From Hyphomonadaceae bacterium (GTDB lineage Bacteria; Pseudomonadota; Alphaproteobacteria; Caulobacterales; Aquidulcibacteraceae), in assembly GCA_022841905.1 (NCBI GenBank), contig JALHQO010000005.1, positions 62,001-126,000 on the forward strand: 64,000 bases of DNA, written 5' to 3'. The notes below the pieces were generated by a model. The model made no database searches. It saw only the letters and a list, made by a program, of their open reading frames with translations, and was not told where the DNA came from. Position numbers and translations under genes: made by a program. This document shows, piece by piece, positions 18,505 to 28,853 of the stretch (position 1 is the stretch's first letter; each line of letters opens with the position of its first letter).

Positions 18505-20498
18505 GCGCGGCCTCCTGCGATGGCGGCGTCCAGCTCGGCCAAGCGCGCCGGCTCGCGGCGTGAAGGATCGCGCATCAAGGTGGCGCGCATGATCTCGCGC
18601 GCGATCGGTCCGGCGACCGAGGACCCAGCGCCGCCGTGTTCGACAACGACAGCGCAGGCGTAGCGCGGCTCGTGCCAGGGGCCGAAGCAGCAGAACAAAG
18701 CGTTATCGCGGAAACGCCACTCGATGGTTGAGTAATGCCGTCCGCGCAGCGCGTCCGTCAGCGCGCGCACTTGCGCAGTGCCGGTCTTGCCGGCGATCTG
18801 AACCGGCTCCCAGCCGCGCGTCTCTGGCGTGATCTCCACTGCGGCACCGGTTTCCGGATGGCGCACGAGTTGGAGATCGCCGGCGCGACGCGCGGTGCCG
18901 CCGCCTTCATTGCACACGCCCCACATGCCGTCGCGCACGCGCGCCAGATGCTCGGCTTCGATGCCATTCATGCGCGGGGCCGGCCCTGGTTCGCGCACCC
19001 CAGGCGCATCGCGCACGAGACGCGGCACGACAGCGTGGCCGTTATTGCCAAGGCGCGCGGCCATGACGGCGAGCTGCAGCGGCGTTACACCCATCGCGCC
19101 CTGCCCGATGCCGTAGTTCACGGTGAGACCACCCGTCCAGGGCTCGCCACGGTTTTCGCGCCACCAGACTGGATCGGGAATGAGGCCGGCGCGAATGTTC
19201 GGCACGCTGACATCGAATACTTCGCCCAAGCCAAATTGACGCGAGACGGCTGCGATGCGTTCAGGACCGGCGCGCAGCGCGGCTTGATAGAAATAAACGT
19301 CGCACGAAACTTTCAGCGCGTTGTGCAGATTGACGCGGCCATGGCCGTTGCGTTGCCAGCAGCGGAAGGTGCGGCCGCCATAATAGAAGCCGCCGCCGCA
19401 GCTGACGTGCCAATCGTCTTCGACGCCGGCTTGCTTGGCGGCGATGCCGACGATCATCTTGAAGGTAGAGCCCGGCGCGTAAACGCCGGTCACCGTCTTG
19501 TGGTAGAGCGGCTTTTTCTCATCGAGATTGTAGGCGTCGAAATCGGCTTGGCCGATGCCGTTGACGAACAGGTTGGGATCGAAGCCCGGCGCGGAGGCCA
19601 TCACCAACATATCGCCGTTGTGAATATCCATCACCACGGCGGAGCCGGCTTGCTCGCCGAAATTCTGCATCGCGGTGCGCTGCAATTCGTGATCGAGCGT
19701 GAGCACAAGGCCAGAGCCACGCACCGGTTCGCGGCGCTCGGTTTCATCCTCGCCCTGCTCGACGCCGCGCGCATTGACGATGACTTTGCGCCAGCCCGCA
19801 TCGCCGTGCAGGACGGTTTCCATCGATGCTTCAAGGCCGGCCTTGCCGACGCGCACTTGCGGATTGCGCAGATACATCGCGCGCGCGGCGCCAGCGGCTG
19901 GGTCTTCGAGCGCTAGGTCGACATCACGCTGCGTTGGCTTTTGCACGTAGCCGATCGGGTGCGCGTAGACGACGTCATAGGGATAGGCGCGCACATCGGC
20001 GGAGGTGGCGACAATGCCGCGCAACTCCGGCAAGCGCACATTGATGGCGTTGAACTCTTCCCAGGTTAGGCCTTCTTTCAAAGGCTGCGGCTCATAGCGC
20101 GAGCCGCCGCGCACGCGGATGATGGCCCGGCGCGCCCATTCGGAATCGAGCCCGAGAATAGTGGCGACGCGGCCAACCACCTCTTCCATATCGTCAACGT
20201 CGTTCTGGATGACGGCGACGAGATAATCCTTGCTGGTCTGGGCGAGGATGGTGCCGAAGCGATCGAAGATGACGCCGCGCGGCGGCGGCACGATGCGGGT
20301 ATCGAAGCGATTTTCGTCGGCGGCGGCGGTGTATTGCTGGCTGATCAGGTTTTCAGCCTGCAGCTGCGCCATGCGAAACAGGATCGCGCCCATGACGCCG
20401 GCACCGACGAACGACATCAAAGCCGCGCGCCGCGAGAAGATCACGTTGGCGTCGCGCTTCGGCAGCGTGGAGCCGACTTTCTTGCCGCGCTTGCTCAT
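18501..20498 (-). CDS. mrdA: Penicillin-binding protein 2
   Basis: YAPGSTFKMIVGIAA (SxxK), transpeptidase KTGTAQV motif. Confidence 0.95.
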   Translation of the reverse strand: MSKRGKKVGSTLPKRDANVIFSRRAALMSFVGAGVMGAILFRMAQLQAENLISQQYTAAADENRFDTRIVPPPRGVIFDRFGTILAQTSKDYLVAVIQNDVDDMEEVVGRVATILGLDSEWARRAIIRVRGGSRYEPQPLKEGLTWEEFNAINVRLPELRGIVATSADVRAYPYDVVYAHPIGYVQKPTQRDVDLALEDPAAGAARAMYLRNPQVRVGKAGLEASMETVLHGDAGWRKVIVNARGVEQGEDETERREPVRGSGLVLTLDHELQRTAMQNFGEQAGSAVVMDIHNGDMLVMASAPGFDPNLFVNGIGQADFDAYNLDEKKPLYHKTVTGVYAPGSTFKMIVGIAAKQAGVEDDWHVSCGGGFYYGGRTFRCWQRNGHGRVNLHNALKVSCDVYFYQAALRAGPERIAAVSRQFGLGEVFDVSVPNIRAGLIPDPVWWRENRGEPWTGGLTVNYGIGQGAMGVTPLQLAVMAARLGNNGHAVVPRLVRDAPGVREPGPAPRMNGIEAEHLARVRDGMWGVCNEGGGTARRAGDLQLVRHPETGAAVEITPETRGWEPVQIAGKTGTAQVRALTDALRGRHYSTIEWRFRDNALFCCFGPWHEPRYACAVVVEHGGAGSSVAGPIAREIMRATLMRDPSRREPARLAELDAAIAGGRA

Positions 20499-21007
20499 CG
20501 GCGCGCCCCCGCACGCTGCGAGGCCGAGGCGCTCATATAAAGCGGGCGCACCAGCGGAAAGAGAATGGCGGTGATGACGGCGGCTTCGGCGTACGGCCCG
20601 ACCGACACGTTGCGGCCAAGTCCGAGCGGCGCGACGATGTAGGCGATGCCGATCGTGATCAGCGTGGTGACGATGAAGCCGCCCCAGAGCGACACGATGT
20701 TCGGCGCCGACATCACAACAGCGGCGACGCGGCCAACTAGGAAGGCCGAGAGATAAAGCACGGCGAACAGCCCGTACGGGCCGCCGGCGAGTTGATCGTG
20801 CAGCAAGCCGAGTGCTGCGAGCGTCGTCGGGGCGCGCCAGCCGCTTTCATCTTCGGCGGCCCAACCGTACGCGGCCCAAAGCACGGCAAGCGGCATGGGC
20901 GGCTGCGCGAAGATCGGGCCGAGCGGCAATGCAGGCAGGATCACGCTCAGCACGGCGAGCGCGAGACCCCAAGCCCGCAGCGCGGCGCGGCTGGGGGGCC
21001 GGATCAC
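20495..21007 (-). CDS. mreD: Rod shape-determining protein MreD
   Basis: Position between mreC and mrdA, about 5 hydrophobic segments, LGLLHDQLAGGPYGLFAVLYL. Confidence 0.85.
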   Translation of the reverse strand: MIRPPSRAALRAWGLALAVLSVILPALPLGPIFAQPPMPLAVLWAAYGWAAEDESGWRAPTTLAALGLLHDQLAGGPYGLFAVLYLSAFLVGRVAAVVMSAPNIVSLWGGFIVTTLITIGIAYIVAPLGLGRNVSVGPYAEAAVITAILFPLVRPLYMSASASQRAGARR

Positions 21008-22131
21008 TCTTGTGGCTCCGCTGGCGGCGACGCAGGCGGCGCTTCGGGTTGCGGCTGTGGTGTTTCGACCGGCGCAGGTGCGGCGGCTTGCGGCTGAACC
21101 ACGCGCGGCGGGCGCGGCGCGGCGGGGGGCGGTGTTGGCGTCGTCGGCGCCGGTGTCACGGTTTCACGACCGACAGCGTTGACCGACGACGCGGAGGCGA
21201 GCGGCGGTCCGCCGTCATCGACAAGCGAATCTTCCGGCCGCTCAATGCCGACGAACGGCAGGATGCGCACGAAATCGATCGGGCGCTGCGAGGCGGCGAG
21301 CGCCACGCGCCACTGGCCGTCATTGCTCGCGCGCGCAACGCCAACAGGAATGCCGCGCGGATAGAGGCCACCGTCTCCCGAGGTGACGATACGCTCGCCT
21401 TCGCGCAGGCTTTGCGCGCCGACGATGAAGTCAAGGCGCGGCGCCTGCATCTGGAACGGGTGCGTGTAGAGATCGGGCGGACGCGTCGCCTGCCCCGCCA
21501 GTACGGCGCGCACGCGCGAGGCTTCGCCCATCACCGGAATACGCGAGTTATAATCGTCGAGCATCAGGATGCGGGCAGAGCGCCCGCCAACGCTGACAAC
21601 CCGCCCGATCAAGCCGTTCTCGTTGACGGCGATGTAGCCGACGCGGACGCCGTGATCGGCGCCGGCATTGGCGACGAGGGTGCGGGTAAACGGCCCGCCG
21701 CTATCGAGCACCAGTTGGGCGGCGATGGAATTATCGACATCGGCGCCTTCGCCGAACGCGTCCGCCGGCATGCGCAGAAGCGCTTCGTAGCGCGCGTTGC
21801 GTTCGGCCAAGCGCTCAGCCAGTTCGCGCCAGGCCTGCAGCTCGCGGTTTTCGCTCTCGAGCTCTTCGATGCGGTCGGCGCTATTCCAGAGGCCGGCGAC
21901 GCGGGAGAAAAAATCTTCGCCAGCGCGCGCGGGGCCAGTAGCGGCGCGCCCTGCAGCGCCGGCTGCGCCATCGCCGGCTTGTTGCGCGGCTTGGCCGAAG
22001 CCGCCATTGCGCCCAGCTTGGATGGCGACGAGGGCGACGCCGCCAATGACGAGCGCGATCGCCAAGAGCACGCCCGGAGCGATCCTCCGACCGCCGCCCG
22101 TGCGCCGCATCGCGCTCCTGCGTCTGGCCAC
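21004..22131 (-). CDS. mreC: Rod shape-determining protein MreC with proline-rich C-terminal tail
   Basis: N-terminal TM and coiled coil, GLIGRVVSVGGRSARILMLDDYNSRIPV; follows mreB. Confidence 0.93.
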   Translation of the reverse strand: MARRRSAMRRTGGGRRIAPGVLLAIALVIGGVALVAIQAGRNGGFGQAAQQAGDGAAGAAGRAATGPARAGEDFFSRVAGLWNSADRIEELESENRELQAWRELAERLAERNARYEALLRMPADAFGEGADVDNSIAAQLVLDSGGPFTRTLVANAGADHGVRVGYIAVNENGLIGRVVSVGGRSARILMLDDYNSRIPVMGEASRVRAVLAGQATRPPDLYTHPFQMQAPRLDFIVGAQSLREGERIVTSGDGGLYPRGIPVGVARASNDGQWRVALAASQRPIDFVRILPFVGIERPEDSLVDDGGPPLASASSVNAVGRETVTPAPTTPTPPPAAPRPPRVVQPQAAAPAPVETPQPQPEAPPASPPAEPQE

Positions 22132-22164
22132 GTTGTGCCCGCCTCTCTACGCGCTAGCTCGCGC

Positions 22165-23232
<1,068 letters not shown>

Positions 23233-23651
23233 TTAGGCCTTCGGCCGAATCAAGCCCTTCGTCGGACTTAACGCGGCATTCTTAACAATCTTGAGAAGAC
23301 GCCGGTCCATGAAGCGCAGTTAGGACCGAATAAGGGCGATGGGGCGTGCGCGCCGGAACTTTCGCTCCACGCTCAAGCCGCCGACCGCCCCCGTCGCCGA
23401 CGGATTGGAGATGCCGCGAGGGACGCGGGGATGCAAGGGGCGCGCCGCTTTTGCCGTTTCGTCGCCGTAACGTCGCGAAATCCCGTTATCCACAATTGGC
23501 GCGCATTAAGGGTGGCGCTTGTGTTGCGAGCAAGCCGCGTCATCCTGACCATAATGCCACAGCGTCCGCCTGACTGGGGCGCGCGCTTGCCGCGCGGGCG
23601 CCGGCGCCCGATTATTTCAGTGGGACAACCTTTGGTCAGGGCGGGGATTTC

Positions 23652-25205
23652 TTGATCCGCAAGGCGGCACGATTTCTAGCGGCGGCGCTCTTCGTGGCGC
23701 TCGCCGGCCCGGCGGTGGCTCAAACGAGCATCGACGAGGCCGAGCGCGGCATCGTGCGCGTCGTCGTCATCCTCGAAAGCCCCGAAGGCCGGATGCTCTA
23801 CGGCTCAGGCTCCGGCTTTGTCGTCGCGCCCAATCTTGTGGTGACCAATGCACACGTGGTCGCGGCGGCGCGGCAGCGGCCGGAGTTTGGCGTGGCCATC
23901 GTGCCCCCGGCTGGCGACGGCCTGATCGCTGCGCGCATCATCCGCTACTCGCCGCTCAGCGAACTGGCGCTGCTAGAGTTCAGCGGCGGCGCCGACCTTG
24001 AGCCGCTAACGATCTCAACCGTGGAGCCGCATGCGGGCGATGGCGTCGTGGCGCTGGGCTATCCGGACGTGGACTATCAAGGCGCCACCGGCGCCGACCT
24101 GCTCCGCCCCACCCCGCCGTCGCGCACTTCTGGTCAGATCGCCTCGCTGCGCGACCGTGCGCCGACCGGCGACAGCATCCCGACCATCAACCACCAAGCG
24201 GTGATTTCCTCCGGCTCGTCGGGCGGGCCGCTGATGGACGAGTGCGGCCGCGTTATCGGCGTCAATTCGTGGCATGTCTCCGGGGCCGACACGCGCGAAA
24301 CGCGCGGCGTATCCACCCGCGTTGGGCAGCTGCTGCAGTTTCTCGATGAAGCGGGCGTCTCGCCCAATCTCAGCGACGAACGCTGCCTCACCTTCACTGA
24401 ACGCGTTGAAGCCGAGCGCACGGCCACCATCGATGCGCTGCAAGCGCAAAACGAAGAATTGGCCAGCAAGCTGGAAACCGCTGACCGGCTGACGCGCATC
24501 GCGGTGGTGATCTTGATCGGCGGCACGCTGGCTTTGTTCGTGGCGGTGTGTGTGCTCGGCGCGGTGGTGTTGTCGCGCCGGCGGGGCGGCAACGGGCACG
24601 CGGCAGCGCCGCATCACGAGACGGTGGTGCAGCATCACGATCCCGAACCGTTCGAAGCGCCGCGCAGGCGCACTGGCGTCGTCGCCATTGTTGGCGGCGC
24701 GGCGGTAGCGGCAATCCTGATTGTGGCGGCCGGCGTGGCTCTGTTGCGCGTACGCGCCGATGGCGAGCAGCGCACGGCCGATATCCCACCGCCGGAATTC
24801 ACTGGCGCCATCACCTGCACGCTCGATCGCGACGTCAGCGTCGGCGCGCAAGGCGTCGCCGACATGAGCTTCACCGCCGCCGGCAATCTCTGCGTCAATG
24901 AGCGCACGCTTTATGCACCGCACGACGAAGGCCGCTTCCGGCGCGTCATTGTGCTTGGCGAAGCGCGGGCGATGGACATTCTCACCATCGATCCAGACAC
25001 CGGCGAATTCCGCCGCGAACGCTATCCGCTGAACGACGAGGATTTTGGCGCCGCCAACCAAGCCGTCGCGGAAAGCGGCGCCGGGCGCGGTTGTGACGGG
25101 GAAGGCGCCAGTGAAGCAGTCGCCCGGCGCAACGAAACGCTCATGCGCTTTGCGCAAGGCGAGCCGAGCCAGCGCTTGGTTTGGCGCTGCGAAGCGCGGA
25201 ACTAG
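23652..25205 (+). CDS. Trypsin-like serine protease with two internal TM helices and C-terminal domain
   Basis: GSGSGFVVAPNLVVTNAHVV, SSGSSGGPLMDECGRVIGVNSW; TM segments VVILIGGTLALFVAVCVLGAVVL and VVAIVGGAAVAAILIVAAGVALL; TTG start. Confidence 0.85.
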   Translation: MIRKAARFLAAALFVALAGPAVAQTSIDEAERGIVRVVVILESPEGRMLYGSGSGFVVAPNLVVTNAHVVAAARQRPEFGVAIVPPAGDGLIAARIIRYSPLSELALLEFSGGADLEPLTISTVEPHAGDGVVALGYPDVDYQGATGADLLRPTPPSRTSGQIASLRDRAPTGDSIPTINHQAVISSGSSGGPLMDECGRVIGVNSWHVSGADTRETRGVSTRVGQLLQFLDEAGVSPNLSDERCLTFTERVEAERTATIDALQAQNEELASKLETADRLTRIAVVILIGGTLALFVAVCVLGAVVLSRRRGGNGHAAAPHHETVVQHHDPEPFEAPRRRTGVVAIVGGAAVAAILIVAAGVALLRVRADGEQRTADIPPPEFTGAITCTLDRDVSVGAQGVADMSFTAAGNLCVNERTLYAPHDEGRFRRVIVLGEARAMDILTIDPDTGEFRRERYPLNDEDFGAANQAVAESGAGRGCDGEGASEAVARRNETLMRFAQGEPSQRLVWRCEARN

Positions 25206-25208
25206 CGC

Positions 25209-26516
25209 CTATTGCGGCGCGGGCGGCTCATCGTTCGATACGCGCCAAATGATGTTGCCGACATCGTCGGCCACTAGCAGCGCGCCGGTTTGGTCCATCG
25301 CGACGCCAACGGGGCGGCCCTGTGCTTCGCCGCGCTCGTTCAAGAAGCCGGTGAGGAAATCTTCCGGCCGACCTGAGGGGGCGCCTTGGCTGAACGGCAC
25401 GAAAATCACTTTGTAGCCGACCCGCTCGCTGCGATTCCACGATCCGTGCTGGCCCACGAAGGCGCCGTTCCAGTAGCGCTCGGGGAACGCATCGAAGGCA
25501 TAGAAATGCAGGCCGAGGGAAGCGGTGTGCGCGCCGAGCGCGTAATCAGGCGTTAGCGGCGCTTGCAGGCGCACGTTGGCTGGAATGTCGATGCGGTCGT
25601 CGCGATTGTCGCCCCAATAATAATAGGGCCAGCCGTAGAAGCCGCCGTCTTGGACGCTGGTCATGTAATCGGGGACGAGATTGTCACCGAGCATGTCGCG
25701 CTCGTTCACTGCAACCCAAAGCGCGCTCGTGCCGGGCGCCCAATCCATACCGACAGGGTTGCGCAAACCCGACGCGAAGATGCGCGCCTCTGAGCCATCC
25801 GGATTGAACTCCCAGATCGCTGCGCGCCCCTCTTCCACCGCCATGCCGCTATCGCCGGCGTTAGAGACTGAGCCGACAGAGACATAGATTTTCGTGCCGG
25901 CTTCGTTGGCGATGAGATTGCGCGTCCAGTGGCCGTTATCGCCGGCATTGTGCGGCAGTTCGAGAATGGTCTCTGGTCGCCCCGGCACGCGCACCGAGTT
26001 CGGCGTGTAGCGAAAGCGAACGACGGCGTCGGTGTTGGCGACGTAGAAATAATCGCCGACCAAAACCATGCCGAACGGCTGGTTCAAATCTTCCGCGAAC
26101 ACGTGGCGCGCATCAACGACGCCATCTCTATCAGTATCGCGCAGCAGCATGATGCGATCGGGGCTTTCGCTCAGCGCGCCGGCGCGGCGCTGCACGCTGT
26201 TGCGGATCCAGCCCATAATGCCGCCGCCCTGCTGCGCTTCGGTCGAACTTTCAGCGACGAGCACGTCGCCGTTGGGCAGCACGTAAATCCAGCGCGGATG
26301 ATCGAGGCCGTCAGCGAAGCGCTGAACGGTGAAACCTGCGGGTGCAACCGGTGCGGCGCCATCGGGCCAACCGACAGCGGTCGCGGGATTAACAACCGGC
26401 AATCCGCCGCTGGGCGAAGGCAGTTGGGGATCGGCGCCGTAGGTCACATCGACCGGCGGCGCCTCGCCAGCGCAGGCAGCCAACAGAAGCGCACATGCGA
26501 TAACGAGCCTCTTCAT
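25209..26516 (-). CDS. PQQ-dependent sugar (sorbosone) dehydrogenase-like lipoprotein
   Basis: LLLAACAG lipobox; RFADGLDHPRWIYVLPNGDVLVAES, SGLRNPVGMDWAPGTSALWVAVNERD. Confidence 0.88.
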   Translation of the reverse strand: MKRLVIACALLLAACAGEAPPVDVTYGADPQLPSPSGGLPVVNPATAVGWPDGAAPVAPAGFTVQRFADGLDHPRWIYVLPNGDVLVAESSTEAQQGGGIMGWIRNSVQRRAGALSESPDRIMLLRDTDRDGVVDARHVFAEDLNQPFGMVLVGDYFYVANTDAVVRFRYTPNSVRVPGRPETILELPHNAGDNGHWTRNLIANEAGTKIYVSVGSVSNAGDSGMAVEEGRAAIWEFNPDGSEARIFASGLRNPVGMDWAPGTSALWVAVNERDMLGDNLVPDYMTSVQDGGFYGWPYYYWGDNRDDRIDIPANVRLQAPLTPDYALGAHTASLGLHFYAFDAFPERYWNGAFVGQHGSWNRSERVGYKVIFVPFSQGAPSGRPEDFLTGFLNERGEAQGRPVGVAMDQTGALLVADDVGNIIWRVSNDEPPAPQ

Positions 26517-26564
26517 CGGAGGAGGCTAACACGACGTTTTCCGATTGTGTGCGAAAAGACGTCC

Positions 26565-27344
26565 CTAGCTCGCGATCTTCTCGGGCCGCAGCCAGCGCCG
26601 CACGATCACGACCACGATGATCCACAAAGCAATCGCGAGCGCGCCCATCAGCGCGGCGGAACCGAGCCGGCCTTCGAGCGCATCCATGATGCCATCGCCC
26701 GCGAAAGCGACAATTGCCGTCTTTGGCAGCACGCCCAACGTCAATCCGCCAATGAAAGCCCAGAAGCTTACGCGTGCGGCGCCGAAGGCCATATTGACGA
26801 CGACGAAGGGCGCGGTCGGAACGAAGCGCACGATCAAGCTGGCGAGAAAACCGTTCTTGCCCATGAAGCGCGTGAAGCGTCCGCCGGTAGCGCCGCTGAA
26901 GCGCTTGGTGGTTTGCGCGCTGGCGAGACGGCCAGTGAAGTAGGTCGCCGCACCCGAGACAACGGTGGCGATCCACGCAAACCAGAAGCCCTCCTCCGGT
27001 CCAAACGCAACGACGCAAGCGAGAATGAGAACGAACTGCGGCGCCGCCACATAAGCCGTGAGCGTGAAAACGAGGATCGTCACCGGCAGGCCCCAGTGCG
27101 TGCGCCGTGCTTCGCCCAGGGTTTGATCGATGAAGGCTTCGACCTGATCGCCATAATAGAGACGGCCGATCACCAGAACGATGCCGGCGACGACGACCAT
27201 GGCGATCGACACCGCCACCGCCCGCCAGGCGCGTGCATCCATGTTGTTGGCGAATTCGACAAAGCGCGCCCACAGGCTCGGCTTGCCGGCCGGCGCAGGG
27301 GCGCTGGCCTCAGCCGGTGCGGCGTGGTCGTCTATGTCGCTCAT
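26565..27344 (-). CDS. TVP38/TMEM64 family (VTT domain) membrane protein
   Basis: FVPTAPFVVVNMAFGAARVSFWAFIGGLTLGVLPKTAIVAFAGD. Confidence 0.88.
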   Translation of the reverse strand: MSDIDDHAAPAEASAPAPAGKPSLWARFVEFANNMDARAWRAVAVSIAMVVVAGIVLVIGRLYYGDQVEAFIDQTLGEARRTHWGLPVTILVFTLTAYVAAPQFVLILACVVAFGPEEGFWFAWIATVVSGAATYFTGRLASAQTTKRFSGATGGRFTRFMGKNGFLASLIVRFVPTAPFVVVNMAFGAARVSFWAFIGGLTLGVLPKTAIVAFAGDGIMDALEGRLGSAALMGALAIALWIIVVVIVRRWLRPEKIAS

Positions 27345-27385
27345 CGGGCGCCCTCGTCGCGCGGGGCGACGCGGCGGTCAAGCGA

Positions 27386-27811
27386 TCATGCCCGCTGGGG
27401 GCGCCGGCCGATAATGGCGCTCAAGTCGAAAGCCCGGGTGGCGGCGGCGTTGCGCGAGCCTTTGGCGTCCGGGATTTCCATGTCGTTCATGCGCGGATGG
27501 AGGCCCTTGATCAGGTCCTCCTCGATCCGGCGGCGATCAACTTCGTCGCGGATCGGGCCCAGCACATAGCGTTCAGTGGCGCCGTAATACCAATAGGCAC
27601 GCGCCCACTTCTCGTGGCCGAGCAGGCGCGAGCGGAGATCGCTGGCTTTGCCAACATAGAGCGGCTCCATCAGGAAACCCCAGCGGCGGCGGACGAACAC
27701 ATAGATGCCGCCGACGCCCTGTGGCGGCAGACCCTTCTTGGTCAGCACGCATTTGAAACGATAGCGGCGGCCCGACGCGCCGCGCCAGGAATGCGCTCCG
27801 AAGAAAAACAT
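27386..27811 (-). CDS. GIY-YIG nuclease family protein
   Basis: VGGIYVFVRRR...LYVGKASDLRSRLLGHEKW...EEDLIKGLHPRMND. Confidence 0.8.
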   Translation of the reverse strand: MFFFGAHSWRGASGRRYRFKCVLTKKGLPPQGVGGIYVFVRRRWGFLMEPLYVGKASDLRSRLLGHEKWARAYWYYGATERYVLGPIRDEVDRRRIEEDLIKGLHPRMNDMEIPDAKGSRNAAATRAFDLSAIIGRRPQRA

Positions 27812-27913
27812 GGTCCGCGTCTCCCGATCTGAAGCGCGGAAGCTCGACCGCGAATCGTAAATGCGCCGTTAAGAGATTGCGCCCGGAACGCGGCGGCGCA
27901 ATGCTTGGATCAG

Positions 27914-28852
27914 ATGAGCACACCGGTCCTGCCCACCCTGTCGATGCGCGACCGGCGCGCCGATCCGCGCGGCTTCGCCCACGCGATGGGCGAAAGCTAC
28001 GAACGCACCGGCTTTGCCATCGTGCGCGATCACGGGCTCGACGCCGCGCTGATCACGCGCGCGCTTGACGCGACGAAGGCCTTCTTCGCGCTGCCGGACG
28101 CGGTGAAGCGGCGCTATCACGTCGCTGGCGGCGCAGGCCAACGCGGCTACGTGCCGTTCGGCATTGAAGCGGCGAAGGGCGCGGCTGCAGTTGATTTGAA
28201 AGAGTTCTGGCATGTCGGGCGCGAACTGCCCGAGGGCCACCGCTATCGCGCGTACATGCCGCACAATCTGTGGCCCGACGAAACGCCTGCGTTCAAGGCC
28301 GACGTTTATGCGCTTTACGATGCACTCGACCGCTTGGGCCAAGAGCTGCTCGTCTCAATCGCGCAGTTTCTGGATTTACCCGAGAGCTATTTCGCCGACG
28401 CTACGCGCGACGGCAATTCAGTATTGCGCCTGTTGCACTACCCGCCGACGCCGCCGCAAGCAGAGGGCGTGCGGGCCGAGGCGCATGAAGACATCAACAC
28501 GATTACGCTGTTGCTCGGCGCCGAGGAAGCCGGTTTGCAATTGCTAACGCGCGAAGGCGAATGGCTGGACGTCAATCCGCCCGACGGCGCGCTGGTGGTG
28601 AATATTGGCGACATGCTGCAGCGGCTGACCAACGACAAGCTGCGCTCGACCACGCATCGCGTCGTCAATCCAGCACCTGAGCGCGCGCACCTACCGCGCT
28701 ACTCGATCCCGTTCTTCCTGCACTTCGCGCCGGATTTTCTGATCGAGACGCTGCCCAGCTGCATCAGCGCCGACACGCCAAACCGCTATCCCGAGCCCAT
28801 CACGGCGCAGGATTTTCTCTACCAGCGCTTGCGCGAAATACGCTTGGCGTGA
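27914..28852 (+). CDS. Isopenicillin N synthase family 2-oxoglutarate/Fe(II) dioxygenase
   Basis: AHEDINTITLLLGAEEAGLQLLTREGEWLDV, GDMLQRLTNDKLRSTTHRV, RYSIPFFLH. Confidence 0.93.
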   Translation: MSTPVLPTLSMRDRRADPRGFAHAMGESYERTGFAIVRDHGLDAALITRALDATKAFFALPDAVKRRYHVAGGAGQRGYVPFGIEAAKGAAAVDLKEFWHVGRELPEGHRYRAYMPHNLWPDETPAFKADVYALYDALDRLGQELLVSIAQFLDLPESYFADATRDGNSVLRLLHYPPTPPQAEGVRAEAHEDINTITLLLGAEEAGLQLLTREGEWLDVNPPDGALVVNIGDMLQRLTNDKLRSTTHRVVNPAPERAHLPRYSIPFFLHFAPDFLIETLPSCISADTPNRYPEPITAQDFLYQRLREIRLA

Positions 28853-28853
28853 G

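Noticed and set aside
23486-23494. Perfect DnaA-box-like TTATCCACA between mreB and the serine protease gene
   Set aside because: Single 9-mer; roughly 0.5 expected by chance on both strands of 64 kb, and no cluster or AT-rich unwinding region to suggest an origin.
27573-27923. 116-aa ORF overlapping the GIY-YIG gene on the same strand
   Set aside because: Alternative frame of a well-supported GIY-YIG nuclease gene.
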